A stretch of DNA of 64,000 bases from Zobellia amurskyensis (GCF_009725985.1 NZ_RCNR01000018.1:1-64000), one strand, 5' to 3'; shown: positions 17,445-26,679, counted from the stretch's first letter. Program-made: numbers and translations. Notes: generated by a model from the sequence alone, not told the origin.

Positions 17445-17970
17445 CATTTTCACTGCTTAGACTTTCCAAGTGGTTTTCTAATTTAAATTGAGAGGAGTCA
17501 AACTGGGTATCCCTAGAAAAAGCCTCTTCTTTCCGTTGCTTACTTCTGGCAAAACGTCTTACACCTTGTTCGTTTTCCAGAAGTAGACCGGGCACGGGTA
17601 CGCCTTTTCCGTTCTCATCTTTGGCTACCATAGTAAAATATGAGGAGTTGCAGTGGCGTTTGGTGCCAGAGGTTATATTTTGAGATTCAACACGAACTCC
17701 TACAACCATAGATGTTTTTCCGGTATAGTTTATTGATGCTCTTAGCGTTAATAGTTCGCCTACTTCTACTGGATGCAGAAAATCTACTCGGTTAACCGAA
17801 GCGGTCACGCAGTACATTTGTGAATGTTTAGAGGCACATGCAAAAGCAATTTGATCCATGAGATTAAGAATGTGTCCTCCGTGTACCTTGCCTCCAAAAT
17901 TGGAATGGGAGGGTAGCATCAGCTCTGTAATTGATACTCTTGAGTCGTTAGCGCTTTTGAATTTTTCCAT
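17425..17970 (-). CDS. acyl-CoA thioesterase (hotdog fold)
   Basis: A 181-residue protein with one YciA/BACH-type hotdog domain. NFGGKVHGGHILNLMDQIAF (about residues 25-44) holds the expected catalytic Asp. CVTASVNRVDFLHPVEVGE and a C-terminal basic tail follow. These enzymes hydrolyse acyl-CoAs in the cytosol; chain preference is not readable. It shares one base with the stop/start junction of the gene upstream (17970), so it is translated from the same message as the small membrane protein and rmuC. Its 3' end overlaps pgl by 20 bases on the other strand. Confidence 0.92.
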   Translation of the reverse strand: MEKFKSANDSRVSITELMLPSHSNFGGKVHGGHILNLMDQIAFACASKHSQMYCVTASVNRVDFLHPVEVGELLTLRASINYTGKTSMVVGVRVESQNITSGTKRHCNSSYFTMVAKDENGKGVPVPGLLLENEQGVRRFARSKQRKEEAFSRDTQFDSSQFKLENHLESLSSENVKLDLR

Positions 17971-18338
17971 TAGTTCTTAAAATGAGGTGATTGTTCTAAC
18001 TCTACTTTAGTTACAAAATATTTACTGTCGCCTAGCCAAAGAAAGGTAGCAAAGCGTTCAACGTAATGTAATTTTACATACTGACCTTGGTGTTCCTGTA
18101 ATTGCTCAATTACTTCTTTGTCCTTATCTAAAACGGAAAAAGAAAAAATTTGTGCTCCGGAAATCCCTTGACTTATTTCTCCTTCCCAGGTTTTTATGAT
18201 TACGCCTTTGTGACTTATTTTTATAAGCTCGCCAGAGCGTATACCGTCACTGTAGGTAACAAAATAAATAAACGCGTAAACAATACCAAAGAGGGCAACA
18301 ATAATGCCCAGGGTTACAAAAAGCGACTTTTTCATCAT
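17970..18338 (-). CDS. small membrane-anchored conserved protein
   Basis: A 122-residue protein with one N-terminal transmembrane helix (about residues 4-26), then a compact beta-rich domain with GELIKISHKGVIIKTWEGEI and GQYVKLHYVERF. I know similar short proteins from flavobacterial genomes but not a proven function; some databases have labelled relatives as 6-phosphogluconate dehydrogenase, which the sequence does not support. It overlaps rmuC by 4 bases (ATGA) upstream and the thioesterase by one base downstream, a sign of translational coupling. Confidence 0.8.
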   Translation of the reverse strand: MMKKSLFVTLGIIVALFGIVYAFIYFVTYSDGIRSGELIKISHKGVIIKTWEGEISQGISGAQIFSFSVLDKDKEVIEQLQEHQGQYVKLHYVERFATFLWLGDSKYFVTKVELEQSPHFKN

Positions 18339-19678
18339 TTCAGTTTTAGTTCGCTTTCAAAATCATCATCTTGAGCGCGTTTTAATATGGGTTCAGGAAT
18401 GGATTTTTTAGCTTTCGCACCCATTACTTTTAATTTTTCAATACTTACTACAATGTTCCCACGACCTTCAACAAGCTTGTTCATGGCACCTTTGTACTCA
18501 GATTTGGCCTCGTCCATTTTCTTGCCCACCTTGGTAAGGTCGTTTACAAAACCTTCAAACTTGTCATACAAAGCGCCAGCCTGCCTAGCAATTTCCAAAG
18601 CGTTACGTTGTTGTTTTTCGTTGTTCCACATGCTATCAATAGTACGTAATGTAGCTAACAGGGTAGAAGGGGTAACAATAACTATATTTTGCTCAAAAGC
18701 TTTGTTGTATAGGTTATTGTCATTATTTATTGCAATAGCAAAAGCGGGCTCTATAGGAACGAACATTAAGACAAAGTCCGGACTTTCCATGGCGTACAAA
18801 TCTTCGTATTTCTTTGCGGAAAGTTGATCAACATGCCTTTTAAGTGAATTGATGTGGTCTTTAAGGTATTTGTCACGCATATCGTCATCCGCATTTACGA
18901 AACGTTCATAATCCGTAAGGGATACCTTTGAATCGACCACCATTTTTTTACCGTCCGGGAGATGGATGACCACATCTGGAAGTACCCTGGTACCATCTTC
19001 TCTGGTAAAGCTTTGTTGTACCGTATATTCACGATCTTTTTCCAATCCAGATTTTTCAAGTACCCGTTCTAACACTAATTCGCCCCAGTTTCCTTGCATT
19101 TTACTATCGCCTTTTAAGGCTTTGGTAAGGTTTTCGGCTTCTTGGGTTATCTTAAGATTTTGGCTCTGAAGATTTATAAGCTGTTCCCGTAGCGCGGAAT
19201 GAATACTAATGTTTTCCTTTTGACTCTCTTCAACCTTTTTCTCAAAAAGCAGTATTTTATCATTTAGAGGAGATAAGATGTCCTTAATATTTTTCTCGTT
19301 TCGTTCGGTGAATTTTAGGCTTTTTTCCTCTAAGATTTTATTGGCGAGATTCTCGAATTCTTTGGTAAATTTTTCTTGAAGTTTTTCTACTTCTTCCTTT
19401 TGTTCCGAATTTTTAAGTTGAAGATTTTCTAAATCTGCCTGATACCGAACAATTTGGTTACCCATTTGTTCCTTTTCTGCTTGTAGGTTTATTTTGTGTT
19501 CTTCACTTTCCCGTAATCGTTGTTCCAATACAACTAAGTTGGCGTGTAGTTGCTGTTCACGTTCTTCTAGCGTACTTTGGCTAGACTTCGTTTTTAAATT
19601 TTGAATATAATTCCCCAGGAAGTAACCCGCAGCAAGGCATATGAGCCCAATTAATAAATAGATGAGGTAAATGTTCAT
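18335..19678 (-). CDS. rmuC: DNA recombination protein RmuC
   Basis: A 447-residue member of the RmuC family, which limits sequence inversions at short inverted repeats and has a PD-(D/E)XK-like nuclease core. A transmembrane helix (about residues 3-24) is followed by a long coiled coil (about 25-150) and the RmuC domain, with MQGNWGELVLERVLEKSGL, LPDVVIHLPDGKKMVVDSKVSL (split here after GKK) and MFVPIEPAFA. The start at 19678 (MNIYLIYLL) puts the helix at the N-terminus; the frame is open to 19711, but those residues look non-native. First gene of an overlapping operon with the next two genes. Confidence 0.95.
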   Translation of the reverse strand: MNIYLIYLLIGLICLAAGYFLGNYIQNLKTKSSQSTLEEREQQLHANLVVLEQRLRESEEHKINLQAEKEQMGNQIVRYQADLENLQLKNSEQKEEVEKLQEKFTKEFENLANKILEEKSLKFTERNEKNIKDILSPLNDKILLFEKKVEESQKENISIHSALREQLINLQSQNLKITQEAENLTKALKGDSKMQGNWGELVLERVLEKSGLEKDREYTVQQSFTREDGTRVLPDVVIHLPDGKKMVVDSKVSLTDYERFVNADDDMRDKYLKDHINSLKRHVDQLSAKKYEDLYAMESPDFVLMFVPIEPAFAIAINNDNNLYNKAFEQNIVIVTPSTLLATLRTIDSMWNNEKQQRNALEIARQAGALYDKFEGFVNDLTKVGKKMDEAKSEYKGAMNKLVEGRGNIVVSIEKLKVMGAKAKKSIPEPILKRAQDDDFESELKLK

Positions 19679-19743
19679 TTTTAAAGTAAAGTGTTCGGGG
19701 TAAAGATACAAGATTGGTGTTAAAATTGAACACTACTCTAATG

Positions 19744-20433
19744 TTACTTTTTAATTCTAAAAGAACCTGTTTTAGCGTCAAAAGAAACCGTGTCCGAAGG
19801 AAATAACGACTCAAACGCTTTTTGCTCGATCAGTTCGCAAGGTTGTCCAAAATAATTATCTTTTCCATCTAACAAAACCATTTTGTCGCAAAGCTGAATG
19901 GCCATTTCAATTTCATGTGTAGTAAAGACCACCGTTTTTTTTGTGGTATGTGCAATGGTGCGCAGAAGTTTTAAAATCTGTATTTTATGATAAAGATCTA
20001 GATGGGTAGTAGGTTCATCCAGAAGTATGATGGAGGTATCTTGGGTTAAGGCTCGGGCAATCATTACCCGTTGCAATTGTCCATCACTCAGTTCATAACA
20101 TTTTTTATTTTGTAATTCTTCGAGTTCCAATGCATGCAGGGAATCCTTTATTTTTTGCTTATCGATATCTGTTAGCGTTCCCAGCCAATTGGTGTAAGGT
20201 TGTCTCCCGAGGGCAACGAGCTCAAGAACGGATAAATTTTTGGAAGCAATAGGTTCCGTTAGCACCATACTCACCTCTTCCGATAGCTCTAATGGGGCAT
20301 AAGCCGCTAGAGGTTTATTTTTTATGGCTATACAGCCTCCTAAAATAGGTTGGGCATTACCTAGGCTACGCAACAGGGTAGATTTGCCAATACCGTTAAT
20401 ACCTACTATAGCGGTTAGCTCGCCGGGCTCCAA
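19744..20433 (-). CDS. cobalamin/iron-type ABC transporter ATP-binding protein, 5' end unclear
   Basis: ATPase of a BtuCD/FecCDE-type importer. Walker A is GINGIGKST, the signature LSDGQLQRVMIARA, Walker B IILLDEPTTHLDL, and the switch His lies in TTHEIEMA. The coordinates use the first available start, a TTG at 20433, but homologous sequence continues upstream in frame without a start: KHNTLTVANLSIGYG, which includes the A-loop Tyr, then AKNINFGL. Between the in-frame stop at 20581-20583 and 20433 I find no ATG, GTG or TTG. Either a non-standard start is used after the DUF1080 stop (20537-20539) or the gene lost its start. Its permease partner lies beyond the DUF1080 gene. Confidence 0.75.
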   Translation of the reverse strand: MEPGELTAIVGINGIGKSTLLRSLGNAQPILGGCIAIKNKPLAAYAPLELSEEVSMVLTEPIASKNLSVLELVALGRQPYTNWLGTLTDIDKQKIKDSLHALELEELQNKKCYELSDGQLQRVMIARALTQDTSIILLDEPTTHLDLYHKIQILKLLRTIAHTTKKTVVFTTHEIEMAIQLCDKMVLLDGKDNYFGQPCELIEQKAFESLFPSDTVSFDAKTGSFRIKK

Positions 20434-20536
20434 GCCAAAATTGATGTTTTTGGCAATAGCATTTGCGCCGTACCCAATAGAAAGGTTGGCGACAGTAAGC
20501 GTATTATGTTTAGTTTGAAGTCCGACGGCGCTTTTT

Positions 20537-21412
20537 TTAAAGTTGTTTTTTGATGTTTTTTGGTAATTTGCTGATGCTTTTTATTTTAATGTTCTTGTAG
20601 TATACTTCACAAGCTTCGGATTGAAATTGGATTTTACCTTTGGTAAGTGATTTTGCAATACCTTCTTTGTCATATTCTTTAGCATTTTCGAGTACCATTA
20701 CCACTTTTCCGTTTACAATATGGTAAGCCTTATCCTTTATACAAATAAGTTCTAAGCGGCTCCATTCACCATGTGGGTTTTCAAAATTATCAATTCTTCT
20801 ACAACGACCATCACCACCGGTTTTAAAAGTACGCATTTCACCGTTTGGGTCATAGAACCAAAACTCTTTACCATCTTCACTGCGTTTAGTGGCTTTAATG
20901 TCCATACTAACACCTGCTAAAGGAAAGAAATCTCCACAATCCGTTTCTTGAACCTGCATTTCAGGAGCACGCATCCAAACGTTCCAAAATTGTCCGTGTG
21001 GTTCTTGGGCATGATAGAGAACACCACTATCTCTTTTATCTTTTAAGCGAGGTTCGAATTTTTTTGTTCCCCATTTTATATCAAAAACTAAATGATAATC
21101 CCCATACTCTTTTTTGGTGCTTAATCCGCCATAAATTTCGCCACTAACGTTCAAAATGGTTTTACCGTTTTCTTGGGTTGTGGTAAAAACATTTAAAGGG
21201 TCGTTGTTCAGGCCAATTGGGGTGCCATGCATTCCATCTCCCTTTTCATAGCCTTCTAAGTCTAGCGATGTGTGTGGTACGCCTATAAAAATGTCCCAAT
21301 TAGTAAGGTCTTTGTCAAGAAGGTTTTCCCAGTCTTTGTCGTTATTTTGAGCGATTACATTACTGGTAGTACACACCAAAAGCAGAAGAAGGTAAGTTAA
21401 TTTGGTTCTCAT
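20537..21412 (-). CDS. secreted DUF1080 (3-keto-disaccharide hydrolase-like) protein
   Basis: A 291-residue protein with a signal peptide (1-21, ending NVIAQ). The rest is a DUF1080 concanavalin-type beta-sandwich: WENLLDKDLTNWDIFIG, YGDYHLVFDIKWGTKKFEPR, DSGVLYH, and the end of the domain GKIQFQSEACEVYYKNIKI. Members of this family include 3-keto-glycoside hydrolases; the substrate here is unknown. It sits between the permease and ATPase of a cobalamin-type importer, 134 bases after the permease gene, which is unusual and suggests insertion into the operon. Its stop codon lies inside the open frame of the ATPase gene. Confidence 0.9.
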   Translation of the reverse strand: MRTKLTYLLLLLVCTTSNVIAQNNDKDWENLLDKDLTNWDIFIGVPHTSLDLEGYEKGDGMHGTPIGLNNDPLNVFTTTQENGKTILNVSGEIYGGLSTKKEYGDYHLVFDIKWGTKKFEPRLKDKRDSGVLYHAQEPHGQFWNVWMRAPEMQVQETDCGDFFPLAGVSMDIKATKRSEDGKEFWFYDPNGEMRTFKTGGDGRCRRIDNFENPHGEWSRLELICIKDKAYHIVNGKVVMVLENAKEYDKEGIAKSLTKGKIQFQSEACEVYYKNIKIKSISKLPKNIKKQL

Positions 21413-21546
21413 AATTAATTAAAGGTATTTGTTGAGAGTTTTTATTGAATGGTTGTTCTCAGTCGGTAAATCTATAGAATTAGAACTATGGCATGTATAA
21501 CATATGATCTTATATGTATAATTTAAAGTTTTAAGCAAAAATGATA

Positions 21547-22578
21547 TTAAAACACCATCTTTCTTTTTCTGACCAATAACCAAATAACTACGGGAGCACC
21601 CAAAATACTTGTAATAGCATTTATAGGAAGGACCTCTGCACTATTGGGTAGTTGTGCAATAGTATCGCAAATAAGCATGAGAATGGCACCATATACCAAA
21701 ACTGCGGGTACCAAAATCCGGTGTTCCGTAGTGTTGAATATTTGACGTGTTAAATGCGGAACCGCTAAACCAATGAACGCAATAGGGCCTGCAAAAGCTG
21801 TAACACCACCAGCTAAAAGGCCAGTGGCAATTATAATAAGGTATCGCGAACGTTTTAGATTTACTCCTAAACTACGAGCGTAGTTCTCACCAAGGAGCAA
21901 AGCATTTAACGCTTTTATTGAAAGAACACCAAGAAGTACCCCTATTAGAACAATAACAAACAACAACCCCAGTTGATGCCAAGATAAGTTCCCGACACTA
22001 CCAAAAGACCAGTAAACAAACTGCTGAAGTTTTTCGGCATCACTAAAATAAGAAAGAACGCTAACTATAGCTGCGCTAATACTGCCAAACATAAGGCCTA
22101 TTATTAAAAGAGCCATGGTATCCTTAACCTTAGAAGCAACAGTTATAACGGCCAAGAGAACCAAAAAACTACCGATACTGGAGACTACTGCAAGAGAAAT
22201 ATCCGTGACCAAACTTAACCCAAATAGCGATGTGAGTGTTGCTGATCCCATAATTAAAAAAGCAGCTCCTAAACTTGCTCCGGAACTAATACCCAATACA
22301 AATGGTCCCGCAAGCGGGTTTCGAAATAACGTCTGCATTAAGAGTCCGCTTAGAGATAAGCCTGCACCTACCAGTATAGCGGTAAAGGCCTTGGGAATTC
22401 TATAGTTCCATATAATGTAATCCCAAGCTGTATTTTCTAGAGTTGCCCCAAAAACAGAATGAAGTGTTTCTGAAAAGGGTATGGAAACCGAACCTAAACA
22501 GATGTTTACGCCCAATGCAATTACTAGAACAGTAAGCAGAAGAGCAAACGAAGAACGGTATGTTTTAGGGGGTTGCAA
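21547..22578 (-). CDS. FecCD/BtuC-family ABC transporter permease
   Basis: A 343-residue inner-membrane permease with about nine or ten hydrophobic helices. Family motifs are LSGLLMQTLFRNPLAGPFVLG (split: LSGLLMQTLFRNPLAG, PFVLG), GASLGAAF, and the coupling region GPIAFIGLAVPHLTR. It forms the channel that takes cobalamin or a similar chelate from the binding protein through the inner membrane. Its start codon directly follows the stop of the binding-protein gene (no gap). Context with a riboswitch-linked BtuB-like receptor 2 kb away points to cobalamin rather than siderophore, by inference. Confidence 0.92.
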   Translation of the reverse strand: MQPPKTYRSSFALLLTVLVIALGVNICLGSVSIPFSETLHSVFGATLENTAWDYIIWNYRIPKAFTAILVGAGLSLSGLLMQTLFRNPLAGPFVLGISSGASLGAAFLIMGSATLTSLFGLSLVTDISLAVVSSIGSFLVLLAVITVASKVKDTMALLIIGLMFGSISAAIVSVLSYFSDAEKLQQFVYWSFGSVGNLSWHQLGLLFVIVLIGVLLGVLSIKALNALLLGENYARSLGVNLKRSRYLIIIATGLLAGGVTAFAGPIAFIGLAVPHLTRQIFNTTEHRILVPAVLVYGAILMLICDTIAQLPNSAEVLPINAITSILGAPVVIWLLVRKRKMVF

Positions 22579-23727
22579 CTATTCTAAAGGTTTAAAAAAG
22601 AAAAGTTCATGATCGGGTAATAATTCAGGATGAAAAATATGAATGAGGTCTTTTAGTACCAAATCGGGTCTCATGGGGCCTAATTCATAATATAATAAGC
22701 CTCCTGTAGCTCCTTTGGCAATAGTATTGGAGAAAACAGTTTTGTTTTTGTAGGCATCAAATTGGGTGTAATGGTTATTGGATTCTTCTATATCTTTATA
22801 TGAAGTGAGCATAGAAGGATTGAGCCAATAATCTGCATTTTGCGCTGTGGCAAGAACAGACTCAAGACTTAGACCGATTCCACCAGTTTCCGGAGTGTCT
22901 TTCCATAGATAATCGGTTTTGGCATCCTTAAGAAATTGTGCCATCCAGCTTTTTCCTCCGGCAACGTGCCAAACATCTTTATATAATCCTCCGGTAAGTA
23001 CCGTTGGTTTTTTGGTTACGTTTTTTACAATAGCCTGTGTTTGTAAGTATGATTTTTCTATCGACTTAAAAACACTATCCGCTTTAGTTTCTAGACCGAA
23101 AAATGGTGCGAAAAATTTAATCCATTCTGCTTTTCCTAAAGGAGATTCTTCCGTCCAATCGCCGTTATATACCAGAGGAATATTAGAGCGAACTACGGTT
23201 TCGTATGCTTTGTTTTGGTTGTTGATTCCAAACCCAACTACAACGTCTGGCCTTAAGCTAATGGCAATCTCTGTGTTCAGAGTTTCATTATTCCCCAATT
23301 CTTTAATCGCCCCATTATCAATTAGTTTACGGGTGTTTTCTGAAGAAATCAATTCAGTCTTAGGAAAGCCAACCAATCTATCAATAACACCTAAAGCCTC
23401 AAGAGAAGGTATGTGCGTAGTAGAAGTTACTATTAAGCGTTTTACAGGTGTGGTAATAATAGCATCATACTCATCTTTGTTGAGAGTCATTGATGCCATT
23501 TTATCTTTTGGAATCAGTGCATACTTAAAGGTAGTAGTGGCTCCTGGCCAAGCAGATGAAACTTCAATTATGGTAAGTCCGTTGTTAGATTTCTCAATTG
23601 TAAAACCTTTCGCATGATTTATTTCGATTTTAGTTGGATGTAAACTACCTAGAGAGGAATCACTTTTTTTATCGGTCTTGCAAGCGATAAAAAGGCAAGA
23701 AACTAATAGTAAGATGCTGTTTTTCAA
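22579..23727 (-). CDS. cobalamin-type ABC transporter substrate-binding lipoprotein
   Basis: A BtuF/FepB-type periplasmic binding protein. I chose the TTG at 23727 as start, giving 382 residues that open KNSILLLVSCLFIAC, a lipoprotein signal with lipobox LFIAC. The frame is open to 23859, but the extra 44 residues hide the signal peptide and look random. The two-lobed fold is visible: RLIVTSTTHIPSLEALG, RPDVVVGFG, and in the second lobe NADYWLNPSM and GPMRPDLVLKDL. It is first in the importer operon. It lacks the Cys-rich motif of the second binding protein at 26680. Confidence 0.88.
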   Translation of the reverse strand: MKNSILLLVSCLFIACKTDKKSDSSLGSLHPTKIEINHAKGFTIEKSNNGLTIIEVSSAWPGATTTFKYALIPKDKMASMTLNKDEYDAIITTPVKRLIVTSTTHIPSLEALGVIDRLVGFPKTELISSENTRKLIDNGAIKELGNNETLNTEIAISLRPDVVVGFGINNQNKAYETVVRSNIPLVYNGDWTEESPLGKAEWIKFFAPFFGLETKADSVFKSIEKSYLQTQAIVKNVTKKPTVLTGGLYKDVWHVAGGKSWMAQFLKDAKTDYLWKDTPETGGIGLSLESVLATAQNADYWLNPSMLTSYKDIEESNNHYTQFDAYKNKTVFSNTIAKGATGGLLYYELGPMRPDLVLKDLIHIFHPELLPDHELFFFKPLE

Positions 23728-23897
23728 TGTGTTTGGTTTGTTGTTGTAGCTTAGAACATGCTTAGTTGTGGCAATAAAGGTACATTCTTTATGTGCTAAG
23801 AAGAAAGAGGTGAGGTAATTATTTTTAAGAAAGGGAGTACATAACCGGCTAATTATCATAGCTCTATTGAATTAATATTTGAGGGTAATAAAAATAG

Positions 23898-23928
23898 TTG
23901 AGGTCCTATGGAGAGTTCATTATATTTG
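23898..23928 (+). promoter_or_regulatory. promoter of the FKBP lipoprotein gene
   Basis: TTG at 23898-23900, a 20-base spacer and TATATTTG at 23921-23928, a full match to the Bacteroidota -7 box. Transcription would start near 23934, leaving a very short leader of about 11 bases. Confidence 0.7.
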
Positions 23929-23944
23929 ATGCTTAAAAATAATT

Positions 23945-24415
23945 ATGATGAAGAGAATTTTATTTGTTTTTGCCTTGGTTGTACTTGCTTCTTGTGGAGA
24001 TGATGAGAAAAATGAACCAAAAGAGGTTATAGATTATACCGTTAAGAACGAGCAAGATATTAAAGAATATATTGAGGCAAATGAATTGACCGCAACAAGA
24101 AGTGAATCGGGTCTTTATTATGTTATAGAAGAAGAGGGTACTGGTGAAAGACCTACGGCTAATTCTGATGTTACTGTAGCTTATAAAGGATACTTTTTAG
24201 ATAAGGAAGTTTTTGATGAAAGCAGCTCAGATGGGATTTCTTTTAATCTACAGCAGGTAATACGTGGTTGGACAGAAGGTATTACCTATTTTAAAGAAGG
24301 TGGAAATGGAATTCTTTTAGTGCCAGCCGCTTTAGGTTATGGGAACTCTGACAACCGTGGTATTCCAGGTGGTTCGGTACTTATTTTTGAGGTTAGTCTT
24401 ATAAGCACAAATTAA
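23945..24415 (+). CDS. FKBP-type peptidyl-prolyl isomerase lipoprotein
   Basis: A 156-residue lipoprotein. The signal peptide ends in the lipobox LASC (Cys17). A short linker leads to one FKBP domain (about 60-156) with VTVAYKGYFLDKEVFDES, WTEGITYFKEGG, LVPAALGYGN and GGSVLIFEVSL; the aromatic and Asp positions of the active site (Tyr, Phe/Asp, Trp, Tyr) are kept. Such proteins speed folding in the periplasm or at the outer membrane. It has its own promoter and no operon partner, and it precedes the cobalamin riboswitch. Confidence 0.93.
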   Translation: MMKRILFVFALVVLASCGDDEKNEPKEVIDYTVKNEQDIKEYIEANELTATRSESGLYYVIEEEGTGERPTANSDVTVAYKGYFLDKEVFDESSSDGISFNLQQVIRGWTEGITYFKEGGNGILLVPAALGYGNSDNRGIPGGSVLIFEVSLISTN

Positions 24416-24477
24416 GTGGTTTTTAAGTCAAACTATATTTTTTGTTTTATAGCGTTTGAAGGGGGTTGTTTTTAAGG

Positions 24478-24507
24478 TTGTATTTTTCAACGAATTCATT
24501 ACCTTCG
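24478..24507 (+). promoter_or_regulatory. promoter of the cobalamin riboswitch transcript
   Basis: TTG at 24478-24480, a 19-base spacer and TACCTTCG at 24500-24507, one mismatch from TAnnTTTG. Transcription would begin near 24513, just before the riboswitch aptamer. Confidence 0.6.
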
Positions 24508-24514
24508 CCGCGAA

Positions 24515-24725
24515 TTTTGGTTCGATACGGTAGCATGTACTTTATCGATTAAAAGGGAATCCGGTTAAAATCCGGAACTGTTCCCGCAACTGTAAGTTTA
24601 TGCCAAGCTATGCTAGGTGCCTCTTAGGAGGGTGTTGTTTTCTTTAAGACCACTGTCTATCAATAGATGGGAAGGTAAGATAACATTGAACAAGTCAGGA
24701 GACCTGCCGGATTCAAACAACTAAT
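24515..24725 (+). ncRNA. cobalamin (B12) riboswitch
   Basis: The leader contains the conserved aptamer blocks of the cobalamin riboswitch in order: AAAGGGAATCCGGT (24551-24564), TTCCCGCAACTGTAA (24581-24595), GACCACTGTC (24648-24657) and the B12 box AGTCAGGAGACCTGCC (24693-24708). It is about 70 bases before the receptor gene. The following segment, with ACTTTCGGGATAAAGG (24731-24746), may be part of the expression platform. Binding of adenosylcobalamin or a related cobamide is expected to lower expression of the receptor and the binding protein downstream. Confidence 0.96.
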
Positions 24726-24794
24726 GTTAAACTTTCGGGATAAAGGTTTACGTATGGGTACAGACATACTATTCGCTCGAACAGAGATTGTAAA

Positions 24795-26669
24795 ATGAAC
24801 AAAAATTTTTATGGAGTTTGTGCTGCCCTATTGGCAAGCACCAGTATGATTGCGCAAAATGTAGAAGGCGATTCTACAAAAGTGAGACAACTAGATGAGG
24901 TTGTGGTCAGTGATTCTAAATTTGAGCTGAAACGTGAAAATTCAGGTAAAACGGTGATAAAGATTACCGCTGAAGAATTAGAGCGTTACCAAGGTAAGAA
25001 CATCACTGAAATCATCAATAACCAGAGCGGTATTGAAATATCGGGAAGCCGTAGCCCAGAAGGTTCTGTTTTTGGCGTTTACGCTCGTGGGGGCAGAGGG
25101 CGCCAAGTACTCATTATTATAGACGGAGTAAGGGTTTTGGACCCATCATCTTTTTCTGAGGTATATGATTTGCGTTTACTCTCTGCCGCTAGTGTAGAAT
25201 CTATAGAAATCATTAAAGGAGCAGCCAGTACACTTTATGGTACCAACGCGGCCACTGCAGTTATAAATATTACCACTAAAAAAGCCTCGGCAAAACCTAT
25301 TTCGCTGAATGTACAGTCTAGCGTAGGTACGAATCAAACCCAGGATGACCAAAATTACAATGTATCAAGGTCGTCTAACAGTGCTCAAATAAGCGGTACG
25401 TTAAATAAATTCAATTACTCAGGTAGTTTTTCCAATAGGTTTGCGGAAGGTATTTCCTCTATTATTACACCGAATAATGAAGACGATCCGTTTTCGAATA
25501 TTTCAACAGATTTACGTTTGGGATATGCTTTTACGGATAAATTGAATGTTTCCGTATATGGAAACCAAACAAAAGTAAACACGCACTTTGATGAATCCTT
25601 TGGATTGGTAGATGCCCCATATCAATTTTTAAGTAAGCAAGAAAGGGTTGGTCTTTCGGCAACCTATGATTATGGTAAAGGGTCATTGCAGGCCAATGCA
25701 GCCTATAGCAGTTATGATTCGGAAAATAAAACTGCTTTCCCTACTACTTTTGAGGGCAACAATTATGTGGTAGATGTTTATCATAAATATAATTTCAATG
25801 ACAAGTTTTATAGTATTGTAGGTCTGAATTATTTAGCCGACGAAACGGATTTTTCTGCAAAACAGAAGTTTGAGATTACGGACCCGTATGCCAATGTAGT
25901 TTATGTATCAGATTTTGGACTTAATATAAATGCAGGAGGTAGGCTAAACAACCATACGGAGTACGGAACCAACTTTGTGTATAATGTAAATCCGTCGTTT
26001 ACTTATAAGATGGATGGTAGTTATGTTAAGTTTATGACCTCTTATGCCACTTCGTACATAACACCGTCTTTAACACAGTTATTCGGTAATTTTGGGGCTA
26101 ACCCTGATTTAGAACCAGAGGATAACCGAACGATAGAGGGAGGTTTGGAGTTTGCCAACGAAGGTGATTTTAGAGTGAGTGGCCTTTATTTTAATAGAAA
26201 AGAAGAAAACTTTGTATTTTACGATTTTGTGACAAGTAGTTACAAAAATGCCTTGAATACAATTGAAGCACAAGGTGTGGAAGTAGAACTAAGTTGGAAT
26301 GCTACTGATAAATTAAATTTTGATGCCAATTATACGTTTACCGAGAGAAAGGGAGATAATGCCATTCGTATCCCTAAACACAAGGTAAATGCTAATTTGG
26401 GTTATGCATTTTCAGATAGAGCTTTCGCTTCTTTGAATTATAGCCTTACGGGAAGTAGAACGGACACCGATTTTGGAACGTTCCCTTCAGTAGATATGCC
26501 TTTGGACAGCTTTTCATTGGTAGATTTATACCTATCACATGAATGTATAGAAAATAGGTTGAAAGTATTTTTGAATGTAAATAATATCTTCAACGAAGAA
26601 TATACAGAGGTTTTAGGTTTTACTACAAAAGGTAGAAATGTAATGGTTGGTTTCAATCTCAATCTATAA
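24795..26669 (+). CDS. btuB: TonB-dependent outer-membrane cobalamin receptor (BtuB-like)
   Basis: A 624-residue outer-membrane receptor. A signal peptide (about 1-20) is followed by a TonB-box-like stretch LDEVVVSDSKF, a plug domain (about 45-165) with GRQVLIIIDGVRVLDPSS, SVESIEIIKGAASTLYGTNA and AVINITTKK, then a 22-strand barrel ending in Leu-Asn-Leu with the terminal FNLNL. It lacks the long N-terminal carboxypeptidase-like domain of SusC-type receptors. The cobalamin riboswitch directly upstream makes cobalamin or a cobamide the likely substrate. The next gene, a cobalamin-binding protein, follows after 10 bases. Confidence 0.93.
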   Translation: MNKNFYGVCAALLASTSMIAQNVEGDSTKVRQLDEVVVSDSKFELKRENSGKTVIKITAEELERYQGKNITEIINNQSGIEISGSRSPEGSVFGVYARGGRGRQVLIIIDGVRVLDPSSFSEVYDLRLLSAASVESIEIIKGAASTLYGTNAATAVINITTKKASAKPISLNVQSSVGTNQTQDDQNYNVSRSSNSAQISGTLNKFNYSGSFSNRFAEGISSIITPNNEDDPFSNISTDLRLGYAFTDKLNVSVYGNQTKVNTHFDESFGLVDAPYQFLSKQERVGLSATYDYGKGSLQANAAYSSYDSENKTAFPTTFEGNNYVVDVYHKYNFNDKFYSIVGLNYLADETDFSAKQKFEITDPYANVVYVSDFGLNINAGGRLNNHTEYGTNFVYNVNPSFTYKMDGSYVKFMTSYATSYITPSLTQLFGNFGANPDLEPEDNRTIEGGLEFANEGDFRVSGLYFNRKEENFVFYDFVTSSYKNALNTIEAQGVEVELSWNATDKLNFDANYTFTERKGDNAIRIPKHKVNANLGYAFSDRAFASLNYSLTGSRTDTDFGTFPSVDMPLDSFSLVDLYLSHECIENRLKVFLNVNNIFNEEYTEVLGFTTKGRNVMVGFNLNL

Positions 26670-26679
26670 ATAAAGAAAC

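Noticed and set aside
23728-23859. N-terminal extension of the substrate-binding lipoprotein to 23859
   Set aside because: It would bury a good lipoprotein signal peptide; the TTG at 23727 places it at the N-terminus.
23728-23944. A second cobalamin riboswitch for the minus-strand importer operon
   Set aside because: I looked on the minus strand for the B12 box and the other conserved blocks and found none; the space before the gene is also too short for the aptamer.
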